Under the pieces are notes generated by a model that was not told the DNA's origin, did not search any database, and saw only the letters and a list, made by a program, of their open reading frames with translations. From Bacillus fungorum (GTDB lineage Bacteria > Bacillota > Bacilli > Bacillales > Bacillaceae_G), in contig NZ_NWUW01000001.1 in the NCBI RefSeq assembly GCF_002746455.1, positions 62,001 through 126,000 of the forward strand: a DNA stretch of 64,000 nucleotides, given 5' to 3'. This document shows positions 39,338-46,869 of the stretch, piece after piece; position 1 is the stretch's first letter, and every line of letters starts with the position of its first letter. The translations under genes and the position numbers were made by a program.

Positions 39338-39352
39338 CTTCTGGTTTGTTTT
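39324..39352 (+). terminator. Terminator after yqgE
   Basis: AACCAGAAG (39324-39332) pairs with CTTCTGGTT (39338-39346), followed by TGTTTTA; the stop codon is in the loop. Confidence 0.8.
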
Positions 39353-39446
39353 ATGCTAGAATAGAAAAAGATGTAAGACAGCAGTGAGGGCACCTGTATG
39401 AAGGTGTCCCTTTCACATTACATAGCTGTTGGTAGAGGGGGTTTGT

Positions 39447-41582
39447 ATGAGCAAGAAGCAGAAACAACAAAAGAAAAAGACTCACGTTCCTTTTCGGTTA
39501 AACGTGCTGTTTTTCTGCGTGTTTTTAATGTTCTCCGCGGTTATTGTAAGGCTTGGATATGTACAAATTGTTCGCGGTGAGGAATACAAGAATGAGGTGG
39601 AGAGGAAAGAGAACTCGACGATAAGTAATCCTGTACCACGTGGGAAAATATTTGACCGTTATGGGCGAGCTGTAGTAGATAATGCAGCTGTACGTACGAT
39701 TACATTTACAAAAATGAAAGGATCAACTGCAGAGGCTCGCTTAGAAACAGCGAAAAAGCTAGCAGATTTGATCGAAGTACCAACAGATAAATTAACAGAT
39801 CGCGATAAAAAAGATTATTGGCTTGCTATTCATAAAGAGGAAGCCAAAGAAAAAATTACGAATAAAGATCGTCAAGAGTTGAAAGATAAGAAAATTGACG
39901 ATAAAGAATTAGATGAGCGTCAACGAAATCGCGTGACAGAAGAAGAAGTGAATCAATTATCCGCAAAAGATTTAGAAATATTAGCGATTAAAAGCAAAAT
40001 GGACGGCGGATATGCAATGACACCACAAGTCATTAAGAAGGATGCAACAGATGAAGAATATGCGATTATTAGTGAAAAATTAGCGGAATTGCCAGGAGTA
40101 GATACAAGTGTCGATTGGGAACGAAAATATGTATATGATGGTGATTTGTTCCGAAGTGTACTTGGTGGTGTAACAACTTCTGACGAAGGTTTACCGAAAG
40201 AGCGTTTAGATTACTATCTTGTTCGTGATTATAATCGAAATGATCGCGTAGGGAAAAGTTATCTTGAACAGCAATATGAAGATAGCTTGCACGGTACGAA
40301 AGCAGAAGTGAAAAATATTACAGATAAAAACGGTAATATTTTAGAAACGATTAATGTATCAAAAGGGCAAAGTGGTAATGACTTGAGCTTAACAATCGAT
40401 ATGGATTTACAAAAGCGTGTAGAAGAAATTATCACGAAAAATTTATTGAAATATAAAGGCGGACAACCTCTTTTAGATCGTGCATTCGTTGTAATGATGA
40501 ATCCGAAAAATGGTGAAGTTTTATCTATGGCTGGGAAACAGTTAGTGAATGAAAATGGCGAAACGAAAGTACAAGATTTCGCATTAGGAACGATGACAAG
40601 TTCATATCCGATGGGATCAACTGTCAAAGGTGCGACAGTACTTACAGGGTATCAAACAGATGCGATTCAACCAGGTTCAGTTCAACTCGATGAACCAATC
40701 AGATTAAAGGGAACGCCACCAAAATCTTCGTGGAAGACGATGGGATATATTAATGATTTAACAGCATTAAAAATGTCTTCTAACGTATATATGTTTAAAA
40801 CAGCGATGAATATCGCAGGTGTTCAATATGTGAGAGGTGGTACGTTAGATATACCACAAAAAGCATTTGATACGATGCGTTATTATTTCGGACAGTTTGG
40901 ACTTGGTGTGAAAACAGGCATTGATTTACCGAATGAATCAGCTGGCCAAACAGGTAGAGGAAATCAGCCAGGTTTCCTATTAGATTTATCAATTGGACAG
41001 TATGATACGTATACACCGCTTCAATTAGCACAATATGTTTCAACAATTGCAAATGGTGGTTACCGTATGCAGCCGCAAGTTGTGAAAGAAATTCGTCAAC
41101 CTTCAGTGAAACCAGATGAAGTTGGAAAAGTTGTTCATTCAATGGAACCGAAAGTACTAAATCGTATTGATATGCCTGAATCACAAATTAAACGTGTTCA
41201 GGAAGGATTTAGACAAGTATTTAACGATTCTGGTGGTACAGCTGCGAAATACTTTACAGGTGCACCATATAAAGCTGCTGGTAAAACAGGTACAGCTCAA
41301 ACTGTGTATGGCGGAGATCAAGAGATTGGTAGAAAGGCAAACGGTGAGCGTAAAGAGACATATAACTTAACTTTAGTAGGTTATGCGCCACTTGAAGATC
41401 CTGAAGTAGCATTTTCTGTTGTTGTACCTTGGGTAGATGATAAATCAGGTATTAACGGTTATATTAGCCGTGACATTATGGACGCGTACTTTGATTTGAA
41501 AAAGCAAGAAAATGGTGAAGCTTCAACAGATGAAAAAGACAATAAAAAGAAAAATAAAAATGTAGATCAAGGTGATGAATAA
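39447..41582 (+). CDS. pbpA: Penicillin-binding protein 2A (class B, elongation-type)
   Basis: The 711-residue class B PBP has a Lys-rich cytosolic start, one membrane anchor (about 22-42), the dimerisation/pedestal domain (RGKIFDRYGRAVVDN near 70) with a long charged insertion near 100-190, and the transpeptidase domain. Active-site motifs are STVK (about 391), SSN and KTGTAQ. In B. subtilis PBP2a works in lateral wall elongation with MreBCD and RodA. The ATG at 39447 follows AGAGGGGGT. The C-terminus is Lys/Asn/Glu-rich. Confidence 0.92.
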   Translation: MSKKQKQQKKKTHVPFRLNVLFFCVFLMFSAVIVRLGYVQIVRGEEYKNEVERKENSTISNPVPRGKIFDRYGRAVVDNAAVRTITFTKMKGSTAEARLETAKKLADLIEVPTDKLTDRDKKDYWLAIHKEEAKEKITNKDRQELKDKKIDDKELDERQRNRVTEEEVNQLSAKDLEILAIKSKMDGGYAMTPQVIKKDATDEEYAIISEKLAELPGVDTSVDWERKYVYDGDLFRSVLGGVTTSDEGLPKERLDYYLVRDYNRNDRVGKSYLEQQYEDSLHGTKAEVKNITDKNGNILETINVSKGQSGNDLSLTIDMDLQKRVEEIITKNLLKYKGGQPLLDRAFVVMMNPKNGEVLSMAGKQLVNENGETKVQDFALGTMTSSYPMGSTVKGATVLTGYQTDAIQPGSVQLDEPIRLKGTPPKSSWKTMGYINDLTALKMSSNVYMFKTAMNIAGVQYVRGGTLDIPQKAFDTMRYYFGQFGLGVKTGIDLPNESAGQTGRGNQPGFLLDLSIGQYDTYTPLQLAQYVSTIANGGYRMQPQVVKEIRQPSVKPDEVGKVVHSMEPKVLNRIDMPESQIKRVQEGFRQVFNDSGGTAAKYFTGAPYKAAGKTGTAQTVYGGDQEIGRKANGERKETYNLTLVGYAPLEDPEVAFSVVVPWVDDKSGINGYISRDIMDAYFDLKKQENGEASTDEKDNKKKNKNVDQGDE

Positions 41583-41592
41583 AAAGATTGTA

Positions 41593-41633
41593 AAAAAAAG
41601 CACACTAACTGAAAAGTTAGTGTGCTTTTTTTT
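41593..41633 (+). terminator. Terminator after pbpA
   Basis: AAAGCACACTAACT pairs perfectly with AGTTAGTGTGCTTT around loop GAAA, with long A and T tracts. The next 180 bases (41634-41814) hold no feature I can support. Confidence 0.95.
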
Positions 41634-41814
41634 ATGGTTCATGCATACGTTTTAATAAAGTGGACAAGCATATAATAATATCGAAAAATTAAGAGGCTTC
41701 ACAAATGATACGTATGCATCTCCTCTAGAGGATAACGGTTTATAGACCAATCATCAATGAAGATGCACAGTGGCTACGGATTAACATATTACTTAATGTT
41801 GATTCTTGTGGAAC

Positions 41815-41853
41815 TTTACAAAACTTTTACAAACAATTAAAACCGAATTAATA
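41815..41853 (+). promoter_or_regulatory. PhoP-type direct repeats upstream of pstS
   Basis: Four TTWAMA-like hexamers recur every 11 bases: TTTACA (41815), TTTACA (41826), TTAAAA (41837), TTAATA (41848). The Bacillus PhoP box consists of TT(A/C/T)ACA repeats with this period. The array lies 64 to 102 bases before the pstS start, in the usual place for activation of the pst operon in phosphate starvation. Confidence 0.7.
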
Positions 41854-41916
41854 GTTTAGCAGTATTCTTATATCTGTAATCCTGTTATTTCTGGTTACTT
41901 CTAGGAGGAAGAACAC

Positions 41917-42834
41917 GTGAAATGGATAAGTGCATCGATTAAAGTTTTCATGCTGTCGACATGTTTCCTTTATGTTGGCACGTCTACTGCATTTGCTGAG
42001 AATGAAATGGGAGAAGTGAGAGTTGATGGATCCTCAACAGTTTTTCCTATTATAGAAGCAGTAGCGGAGGAATATACAAAGGTGCATCCGAACGTGAAAA
42101 TTTCCATCAGTGTTTCTGGAACAGGAGGAGGATTTAATCGTTTCAGTAAAGGAGAAGTGGATATAAATAATGCTTCGAGAGTAATGAAACAAGTGGAAGA
42201 AAATAAAATGAAGAAAAACTCCATTCAGTTTACACCGTTCGAAGTCGCTTACGATGGTCTTACGATCGTTGTGAACCGCCAAAATACTTGGGTAGACAAT
42301 ATGACGGTAGACGAGTTACGTCTATTGTGGAGTGAAGATGAAAGCGAAAAGCGATGGTCACAAATTCATTCATCATGGCCACGTGAACAGGTGAAGTTTT
42401 ATGCGCCAGGTGTAGACTCTGGTACGTATGATTATTTTCAAAATGTCATCTTACAAAATAGTCGCATTGTAAAAAAAGTCTCTTTGTCTGAAGATGATCA
42501 AGTTATTATGCAAGGGGTAATGAATGATAAAAATGCCATTGCTTTTGTAGGATATGCTTATTATATGGCCAATCGAGATAAGGTGAGAGCAATAAAAGTG
42601 AATGGTGTACTTCCGACGAAAGATACCATTCAATCAGGTAAGTATAAGCCATTATCTAGGTCGCTATTTGCTTATGTGAATGATGCATCTATCCGAAATA
42701 AAATGAATGTAGCAAATTATATTGAGTTTATGATTCAGCATGTTGGTAATCTCGCCGAAGAGGTTGGATATGTAAAATTACCAAAAGAAAAATACGATGA
42801 ACAGCTGCGGATGTTAACAGAAATAAAAAGGTAA
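41917..42834 (+). CDS. pstS: Phosphate ABC transporter, substrate-binding protein PstS
   Basis: The 305-residue protein has the PstS signature GSSTVFPI (phosphate-binding loop), SGTGGGFNRFSKGEVDINNASR and APGVDSGTYDYF. It captures phosphate outside the membrane and passes it to PstC/PstA. The signal peptide ends TAFA-EN, which looks like a type I signal peptidase site (A25-F-A27). The only early Cys (C16, in LSTC) does not fit a normal lipobox. It leads pstS-pstC-pstA-pstB behind PhoP-like repeats. AGGAGGAAG precedes the GTG at 41917. Confidence 0.93.
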   Translation: MKWISASIKVFMLSTCFLYVGTSTAFAENEMGEVRVDGSSTVFPIIEAVAEEYTKVHPNVKISISVSGTGGGFNRFSKGEVDINNASRVMKQVEENKMKKNSIQFTPFEVAYDGLTIVVNRQNTWVDNMTVDELRLLWSEDESEKRWSQIHSSWPREQVKFYAPGVDSGTYDYFQNVILQNSRIVKKVSLSEDDQVIMQGVMNDKNAIAFVGYAYYMANRDKVRAIKVNGVLPTKDTIQSGKYKPLSRSLFAYVNDASIRNKMNVANYIEFMIQHVGNLAEEVGYVKLPKEKYDEQLRMLTEIKR

Positions 42835-42861
42835 TGTCAGGGTGGAAAGGGGTTTTCATCT

Positions 42862-43812
42862 TTGGCCTATAATGACAAAAGTCAAATTACATTTTCTGTA
42901 CAACATTTGATTGAAAGAAATACAAAACAAAGAAAAAAAACGCAGCGAATCAATCGAATAGTTCCGTTATTACTAAAAATAATTGCTAGCGTTTCTATTG
43001 TGACGACACTTGGAATTATTTTTACGTTAGCAAATGAAACAATGATGTTTTTTCAAAAAATACCATTACACTCCTTTTTGATGGAGAGAGAATGGTTACC
43101 TTTTTTTGAAGATCCTAAGTTCGGTATATTACCACTTATATGTGGAACGGTCCTTGTAACAGCAATCGCTATGTTCGTAGCAATTCCAATCGGTTTAGCA
43201 TGTGCTGTATTTTTAAGTGAATATGCTTCAAACGGTGCAAGGAAAGTATTAAAGCCGATGTTAGAACTACTAGCAGGTATCCCGACAATTGTATATGGTT
43301 TTTTTGCATTAACAGTTGTCACACCGCTTTTACAACGGATTATACCAGATTTACAGTTTTTTAATGCGATTAGTCCAGGTATTGTTATTGGGTTTATGAT
43401 GATACCGACAATTGCATCTCTGTCTGAAGACGCAATGAGAGCTGTAGCGAAAGGAACGAAAGAAGCTTCGTTAGCACTTGGAGCAACTCGGTTTGAGATG
43501 GTAAAACAAGTCGTGTTTCCTTCGGCTTTTACAGGGATTATGGCAGCGATTATATTAGCGGCTTCCAGGGCAATCGGTGAAACGATGATAGTTGTAATTG
43601 CAGCGGGATCCACACCGAATGTATCGTTCGATCCGACACACTCTATTCAAACGCTAACAGCCTATATTGTGCAAGTGAGTTTAGGTGATGCTCCACATGG
43701 AACAATTACTTATTACAGTATGTACGCTGTAGGCGCAACGTTATTCTTGTTTACTTTTATAATGAACATCATTTCGCAGTCTATTATGCACCGCTTTAGG
43801 AGGGTGACATAA
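42862..43812 (+). CDS. pstC: Phosphate ABC transporter, permease PstC
   Basis: The 316-residue permease has six membrane segments, a Lys/Arg-rich cytosolic N-terminus and the inner-membrane permease EAA-type loop EASLALGATRFEMVKQVVFPSAFTGI. It forms the channel with PstA. The start is TTG at 42862, with AAAGGGG 9 bases upstream; no ATG or GTG sits at a suitable distance. It follows pstS by 27 bases and precedes pstA by one base. Confidence 0.93.
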   Translation: MAYNDKSQITFSVQHLIERNTKQRKKTQRINRIVPLLLKIIASVSIVTTLGIIFTLANETMMFFQKIPLHSFLMEREWLPFFEDPKFGILPLICGTVLVTAIAMFVAIPIGLACAVFLSEYASNGARKVLKPMLELLAGIPTIVYGFFALTVVTPLLQRIIPDLQFFNAISPGIVIGFMMIPTIASLSEDAMRAVAKGTKEASLALGATRFEMVKQVVFPSAFTGIMAAIILAASRAIGETMIVVIAAGSTPNVSFDPTHSIQTLTAYIVQVSLGDAPHGTITYYSMYAVGATLFLFTFIMNIISQSIMHRFRRVT

Positions 43813-43813
43813 T

Positions 43814-44680
43814 ATGCGAATGTTGAATCATAAAAAAATACAAGAAAATATGGCATCACGTTTTTTAAAAGATCGAGTTTACAAATTGTTATTTTATATA
43901 GCAATTTTGTTTTCAATAGTAATACTACTTATTTTGCTTTTTCAAATTTTTGAAAAAGGTATAAGTTACCTTTCGTTAGATTTCTTTACAAACTTCGCTT
44001 CGCGTAATCCGAAAGAAGCTGGGATTGCTGCAGCTTTGTCAGGAACAATATTATTTATGAGTATTGTTATACCAGTCTCCTTTATATTTGGAGTCGGAAC
44101 TGCTCTTTATTTAGAGCAATATGCGAAGGAATCTATATTTAAAAAGGTAATAGAAATTAATAATCAAACGTTAGCAGGAGTACCTTCCGTTGTATTTGGA
44201 TTACTCGGCTTAACTATTTTTGTATATGCTCTTCATTTAGGTGAGAGTATCATTGCGGCGGCACTGACGATGAGTTTACTCGTCTTACCGACAGTTGTTG
44301 TAGCGAGTCAAGAAGCGATACGATCTGTACCAAGTTCATTATTAGAAGCTTCTTACGGATTAGGTGCTACGAAGTGGCAAACGATGTATCAAATTGTATT
44401 GCCATATGCTTTCCAAGGAATTATAACGGGTTGTACGTTAGCGATATCAAGAGCGATTGGAGAAGCGGCACCGTTATTAGTTATTGGCGCACTGGCATTT
44501 GCAAATTATGTTCCATTTAGTATGTTTGATAGATTTACAGTTTTACCAATTCAAATTTTTAATTGGATGAGTAGACCGCAAGAAGAATTTCAGTATGTAG
44601 CAGCTGCTGGGATGATTGTTTTGTTAGGTTTGTTGCTCTTTATCAATATATTTGTCCTATGGTTACGAAATCGAAAATAA
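43814..44680 (+). CDS. pstA: Phosphate ABC transporter, permease PstA
   Basis: The 288-residue second permease has six membrane segments and the EAA loop [26 protein letters not shown]. It pairs with PstC to form the phosphate channel. The ATG at 43814 starts one base after the pstC stop, with AGGAGGGTGACA upstream inside pstC. A second ATG two codons later could also serve. Coordinates leave 28 bases to pstB. Confidence 0.93.
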   Translation: MRMLNHKKIQENMASRFLKDRVYKLLFYIAILFSIVILLILLFQIFEKGISYLSLDFFTNFASRNPKEAGIAAALSGTILFMSIVIPVSFIFGVGTALYLEQYAKESIFKKVIEINNQTLAGVPSVVFGLLGLTIFVYALHLGESIIAAALTMSLLVLPTVVVASQEAIRSVPSSLLEASYGLGATKWQTMYQIVLPYAFQGIITGCTLAISRAIGEAAPLLVIGALAFANYVPFSMFDRFTVLPIQIFNWMSRPQEEFQYVAAAGMIVLLGLLLFINIFVLWLRNRK

Positions 44681-44708
44681 GTTGGAAATGGATGAAAGGG
44701 GAATTCAA

Positions 44709-45524
44709 ATGGTAGCAACAGTAGTAAATGTACAGGTGAAAAACGAGGAGAAAATCGAGACTGCGCCAAAGAAAGTAGTATTTGATACGAAAAACTTAAA
44801 TTTATGGTACGGAGAAGACCATGCTCTAAAAGATATTAACTTAAGCATTCATGAGAATGAAGTTACAGCAATTATCGGGCCAAGTGGTTGTGGTAAATCA
44901 ACGTACTTAAAAACATTAAATCGTATGGTAGAGTTAGTACCAATCGTTCGAACTACAGGTGTAATTGAATATAGAGAGCGCAATATATTTGATAAAGCGT
45001 ATCCAGTTGAAGAATTACGAACACATGTAGGAATGGTGTTCCAAAAGCCAAATCCATTTCCGAAATCTATTTATGAAAATGTAGCATATGGTCCGAAAAT
45101 CCATGGTATTCGTGACAAGAAAACGTTGGATGAAATTGTTGAAAAAAGTTTACGTGGAGCAGCGATTTGGGATGAGTTAAAAGATCGTTTACACGATAAT
45201 GCATACGGATTATCTGGTGGACAGCAACAGCGCCTATGTATCGCACGTTGCTTAGCGATTGAACCAGACGTTATTTTAATGGATGAGCCAACATCGGCAC
45301 TAGATCCAATTTCAACATTAAAAGTAGAAGAATTAATTCAAGAGTTAAAGAAAGACTTTAGTATTGTAATCGTAACGCATAATATGCAACAAGCAGCACG
45401 TATTTCAGACAAAACTGCTTTCTTCTTAAGTGGAGAAGTTGTGGAGTATACAGATACAAATAAATTATTTACGACACCTTCAGATAAGCGTACAGAAGAT
45501 TATATTACAGGCCGATTCGGTTAA
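44709..45524 (+). CDS. pstB: Phosphate ABC transporter, ATP-binding protein PstB
   Basis: The 271-residue ATPase has Walker [10 protein letters not shown], the PstB-specific [15 protein letters not shown] loop, the signature [13 protein letters not shown], Walker [14 protein letters not shown] and THNMQQAAR. It energises phosphate import. The ATG at 44709 follows AAAGGGGAATTC; longer frames reach back into pstA without family support. A terminator follows, and a bcr1-like element separates pstB from phoU. Confidence 0.95.
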   Translation: MVATVVNVQVKNEEKIETAPKKVVFDTKNLNLWYGEDHALKDINLSIHENEVTAIIGPSGCGKSTYLKTLNRMVELVPIVRTTGVIEYRERNIFDKAYPVEELRTHVGMVFQKPNPFPKSIYENVAYGPKIHGIRDKKTLDEIVEKSLRGAAIWDELKDRLHDNAYGLSGGQQQRLCIARCLAIEPDVILMDEPTSALDPISTLKVEELIQELKKDFSIVIVTHNMQQAARISDKTAFFLSGEVVEYTDTNKLFTTPSDKRTEDYITGRFG

Positions 45525-45547
45525 TATCGTTAGCAAGGCTAAGAGCA

Positions 45548-45580
45548 AATACCCTCTTAACAGAGGGTATTTCTTATTTT
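45548..45580 (+). terminator. Terminator after pstB
   Basis: AATACCCTCT (45548-45557) pairs with AGAGGGTATT (45562-45571), loop TAAC, followed by TCTTATTTT. It separates pstB from phoU. Confidence 0.85.
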
Positions 45581-45648
45581 CCTCAGAAGGAATATTTCTC
45601 CTATCTTAATGCTTATTACAGGGGTAAGAGGCTAAGTAGGAGATTTAT

Positions 45649-45794
45649 CCCGCATTAACGGGCAGTAAAACTCCCAACTCAAAACTCGGCTGGAACAAAG
45701 AAGTTAGTCGGGAGATTAACTGCCCATAAACGCCCGATTGGTTCAACTAATAATCAGTGGGGATGAAAAACATCCCCACTGATTAAAGTTTCAC
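45649..45794 (-). mobile_element. bcr1-like repeat, 146 bp, flanked by TTTAT
   Basis: A near full-length copy in reverse orientation. It is bounded by TTTAT at 45644-45648 and 45795-45799, starts CCCGCATTAACGGGC and ends ACTGATTAAAGTTTCAC. Internally there is a 13-base palindrome TAATCAGTGGGGATG / CATCCCCACTGATTA type around AAAAA, and further GC-rich dyads. No open frame. It matches the B. cereus group bcr1 family as I remember it. Confidence 0.85.
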
Positions 45795-45834
45795 TTTATA
45801 TATAATGGCACATAATATTGAGGGGGAAGAAACA

Positions 45835-46491
45835 ATGGTAAGAGAACAGTTTCAATGTGATTTAAAAACGTTACAGCAAAAGGTGATTGAGCTTGGCGAA
45901 CTAGCGAGGGAAGCTTTATTGCTTGCTATGGAAGGTCTTCATAAAAAGGATGTAGAGAAAGCGTTAGAGGTAATAGATGGTGATTATCGTATGGATACTT
46001 TAGAAGAGGAAATAAATGATCTTGCGCTTATGCTTATTACGAAGCAGCAACCTGTAGCAAGTGATTTAAGAAGGATTTTCATTTCAATTAAAACAGCGAC
46101 AGATTTAGAGCGTATTGCAGATCATGCTGTTAATATTGCGAAATCAACAATTCGCCTAGGGGAAAAAGAAGTGGCTATTAGTTTGCACAATCTTGATGAG
46201 ATGTTTGCAATTGCAAATAAGATGTTACAGTTAGCGTTAGAAGCATATGAGCAAGAAAATTTAACTTTTGCGAAACAAATTGCCGAAATGGATGATTCTG
46301 TTGATGAAATATACGGGAAAGCAATTCGTGAATTTATATCTTCAGTTCCAGAACAACCAGAAGCAATTACACAAATTACACAATTATCCTTTGTAGCGAG
46401 ATATATTGAGCGTGTAGCAGACCATATTACAAACATTGCTGAAAATGTTTTTTATTTAGTAAAAGGAAAGCACTACTTATTAAATGAATAA
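45835..46491 (+). CDS. phoU: Phosphate-specific transport system accessory protein PhoU
   Basis: The 218-residue all-helical protein contains two PhoU three-helix repeats with metal-binding-type motifs (TATDLERIADHAVNIA near 90 and FVARYIERVADHITNIA near 195). PhoU damps Pho signalling and modulates Pst activity. AGGGGGAAG precedes the ATG at 45835; an in-frame ATG at 45805 lies 6 bases from the bcr1-like element. It is separated from pstB by a terminator and that element, so it may rely on its own or read-through transcription. Confidence 0.94.
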   Translation: MVREQFQCDLKTLQQKVIELGELAREALLLAMEGLHKKDVEKALEVIDGDYRMDTLEEEINDLALMLITKQQPVASDLRRIFISIKTATDLERIADHAVNIAKSTIRLGEKEVAISLHNLDEMFAIANKMLQLALEAYEQENLTFAKQIAEMDDSVDEIYGKAIREFISSVPEQPEAITQITQLSFVARYIERVADHITNIAENVFYLVKGKHYLLNE

Positions 46492-46498
46492 AGAAAAA

Positions 46499-46527
46499 GG
46501 CAGGTGAAACGTCACCTGCTTTTTTTA
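46499..46527 (+). terminator. Terminator after phoU
   Basis: GCAGGTGA (46500-46507) pairs with TCACCTGC (46512-46519), loop AACG, followed by T7. Confidence 0.9.
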
Positions 46528-46653
46528 GTCAAAACATGACAAAAAAAGCTCGTTGTTTCCTTTAGTTTATGATGATAAGATGTATCATAATATAATGGAA
46601 AAAATAGGACATATATGTTGTTCGCTTATTAGGTAATATTTTACTAAGTTAAT

Positions 46654-46667
46654 GGTAAGCGCTTTCT
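46654..46667 (+). promoter_or_regulatory. Possible CcpA cre site
   Basis: GGTAAGCGCTTTCT matches the cre consensus TGWAARCGYTWNCW at all but the first or second position. It lies about 200 bases before the sugar-nucleotidyltransferase fusion gene; the intervening DNA includes a degenerate bcr1-like copy. Confidence 0.4.
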
Positions 46668-46714
46668 TTTTGTTGTATTTAAAAGGTACATGTATATAGG
46701 GTGTTTTACAACCT

Positions 46715-46784
46715 GTCAAAGCCCGAGTGGTCAGGGTTCATAATCAGTGCGAGATGAACAAAACTCACACGGATTAAAGTTTAT
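46715..46784 (-). mobile_element. Degenerate bcr1-like fragment
   Basis: It aligns, with mismatches, to the last half of the copy at 45649-45794: GTCAAAGCCCGA, TAATCAGTG...GATGAACAAAACTCAC, GGATTAAAGTTT, then TTTAT at 46785-46789. The other half is missing. Confidence 0.5.
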
Positions 46785-46869
46785 TTTATACTGCTAGTTA
46801 ATGCGGGGTAGATAATATACATATCGTATATGAAGTTACTGAACATTATATAAGTGGAGGCTGAAGTAT

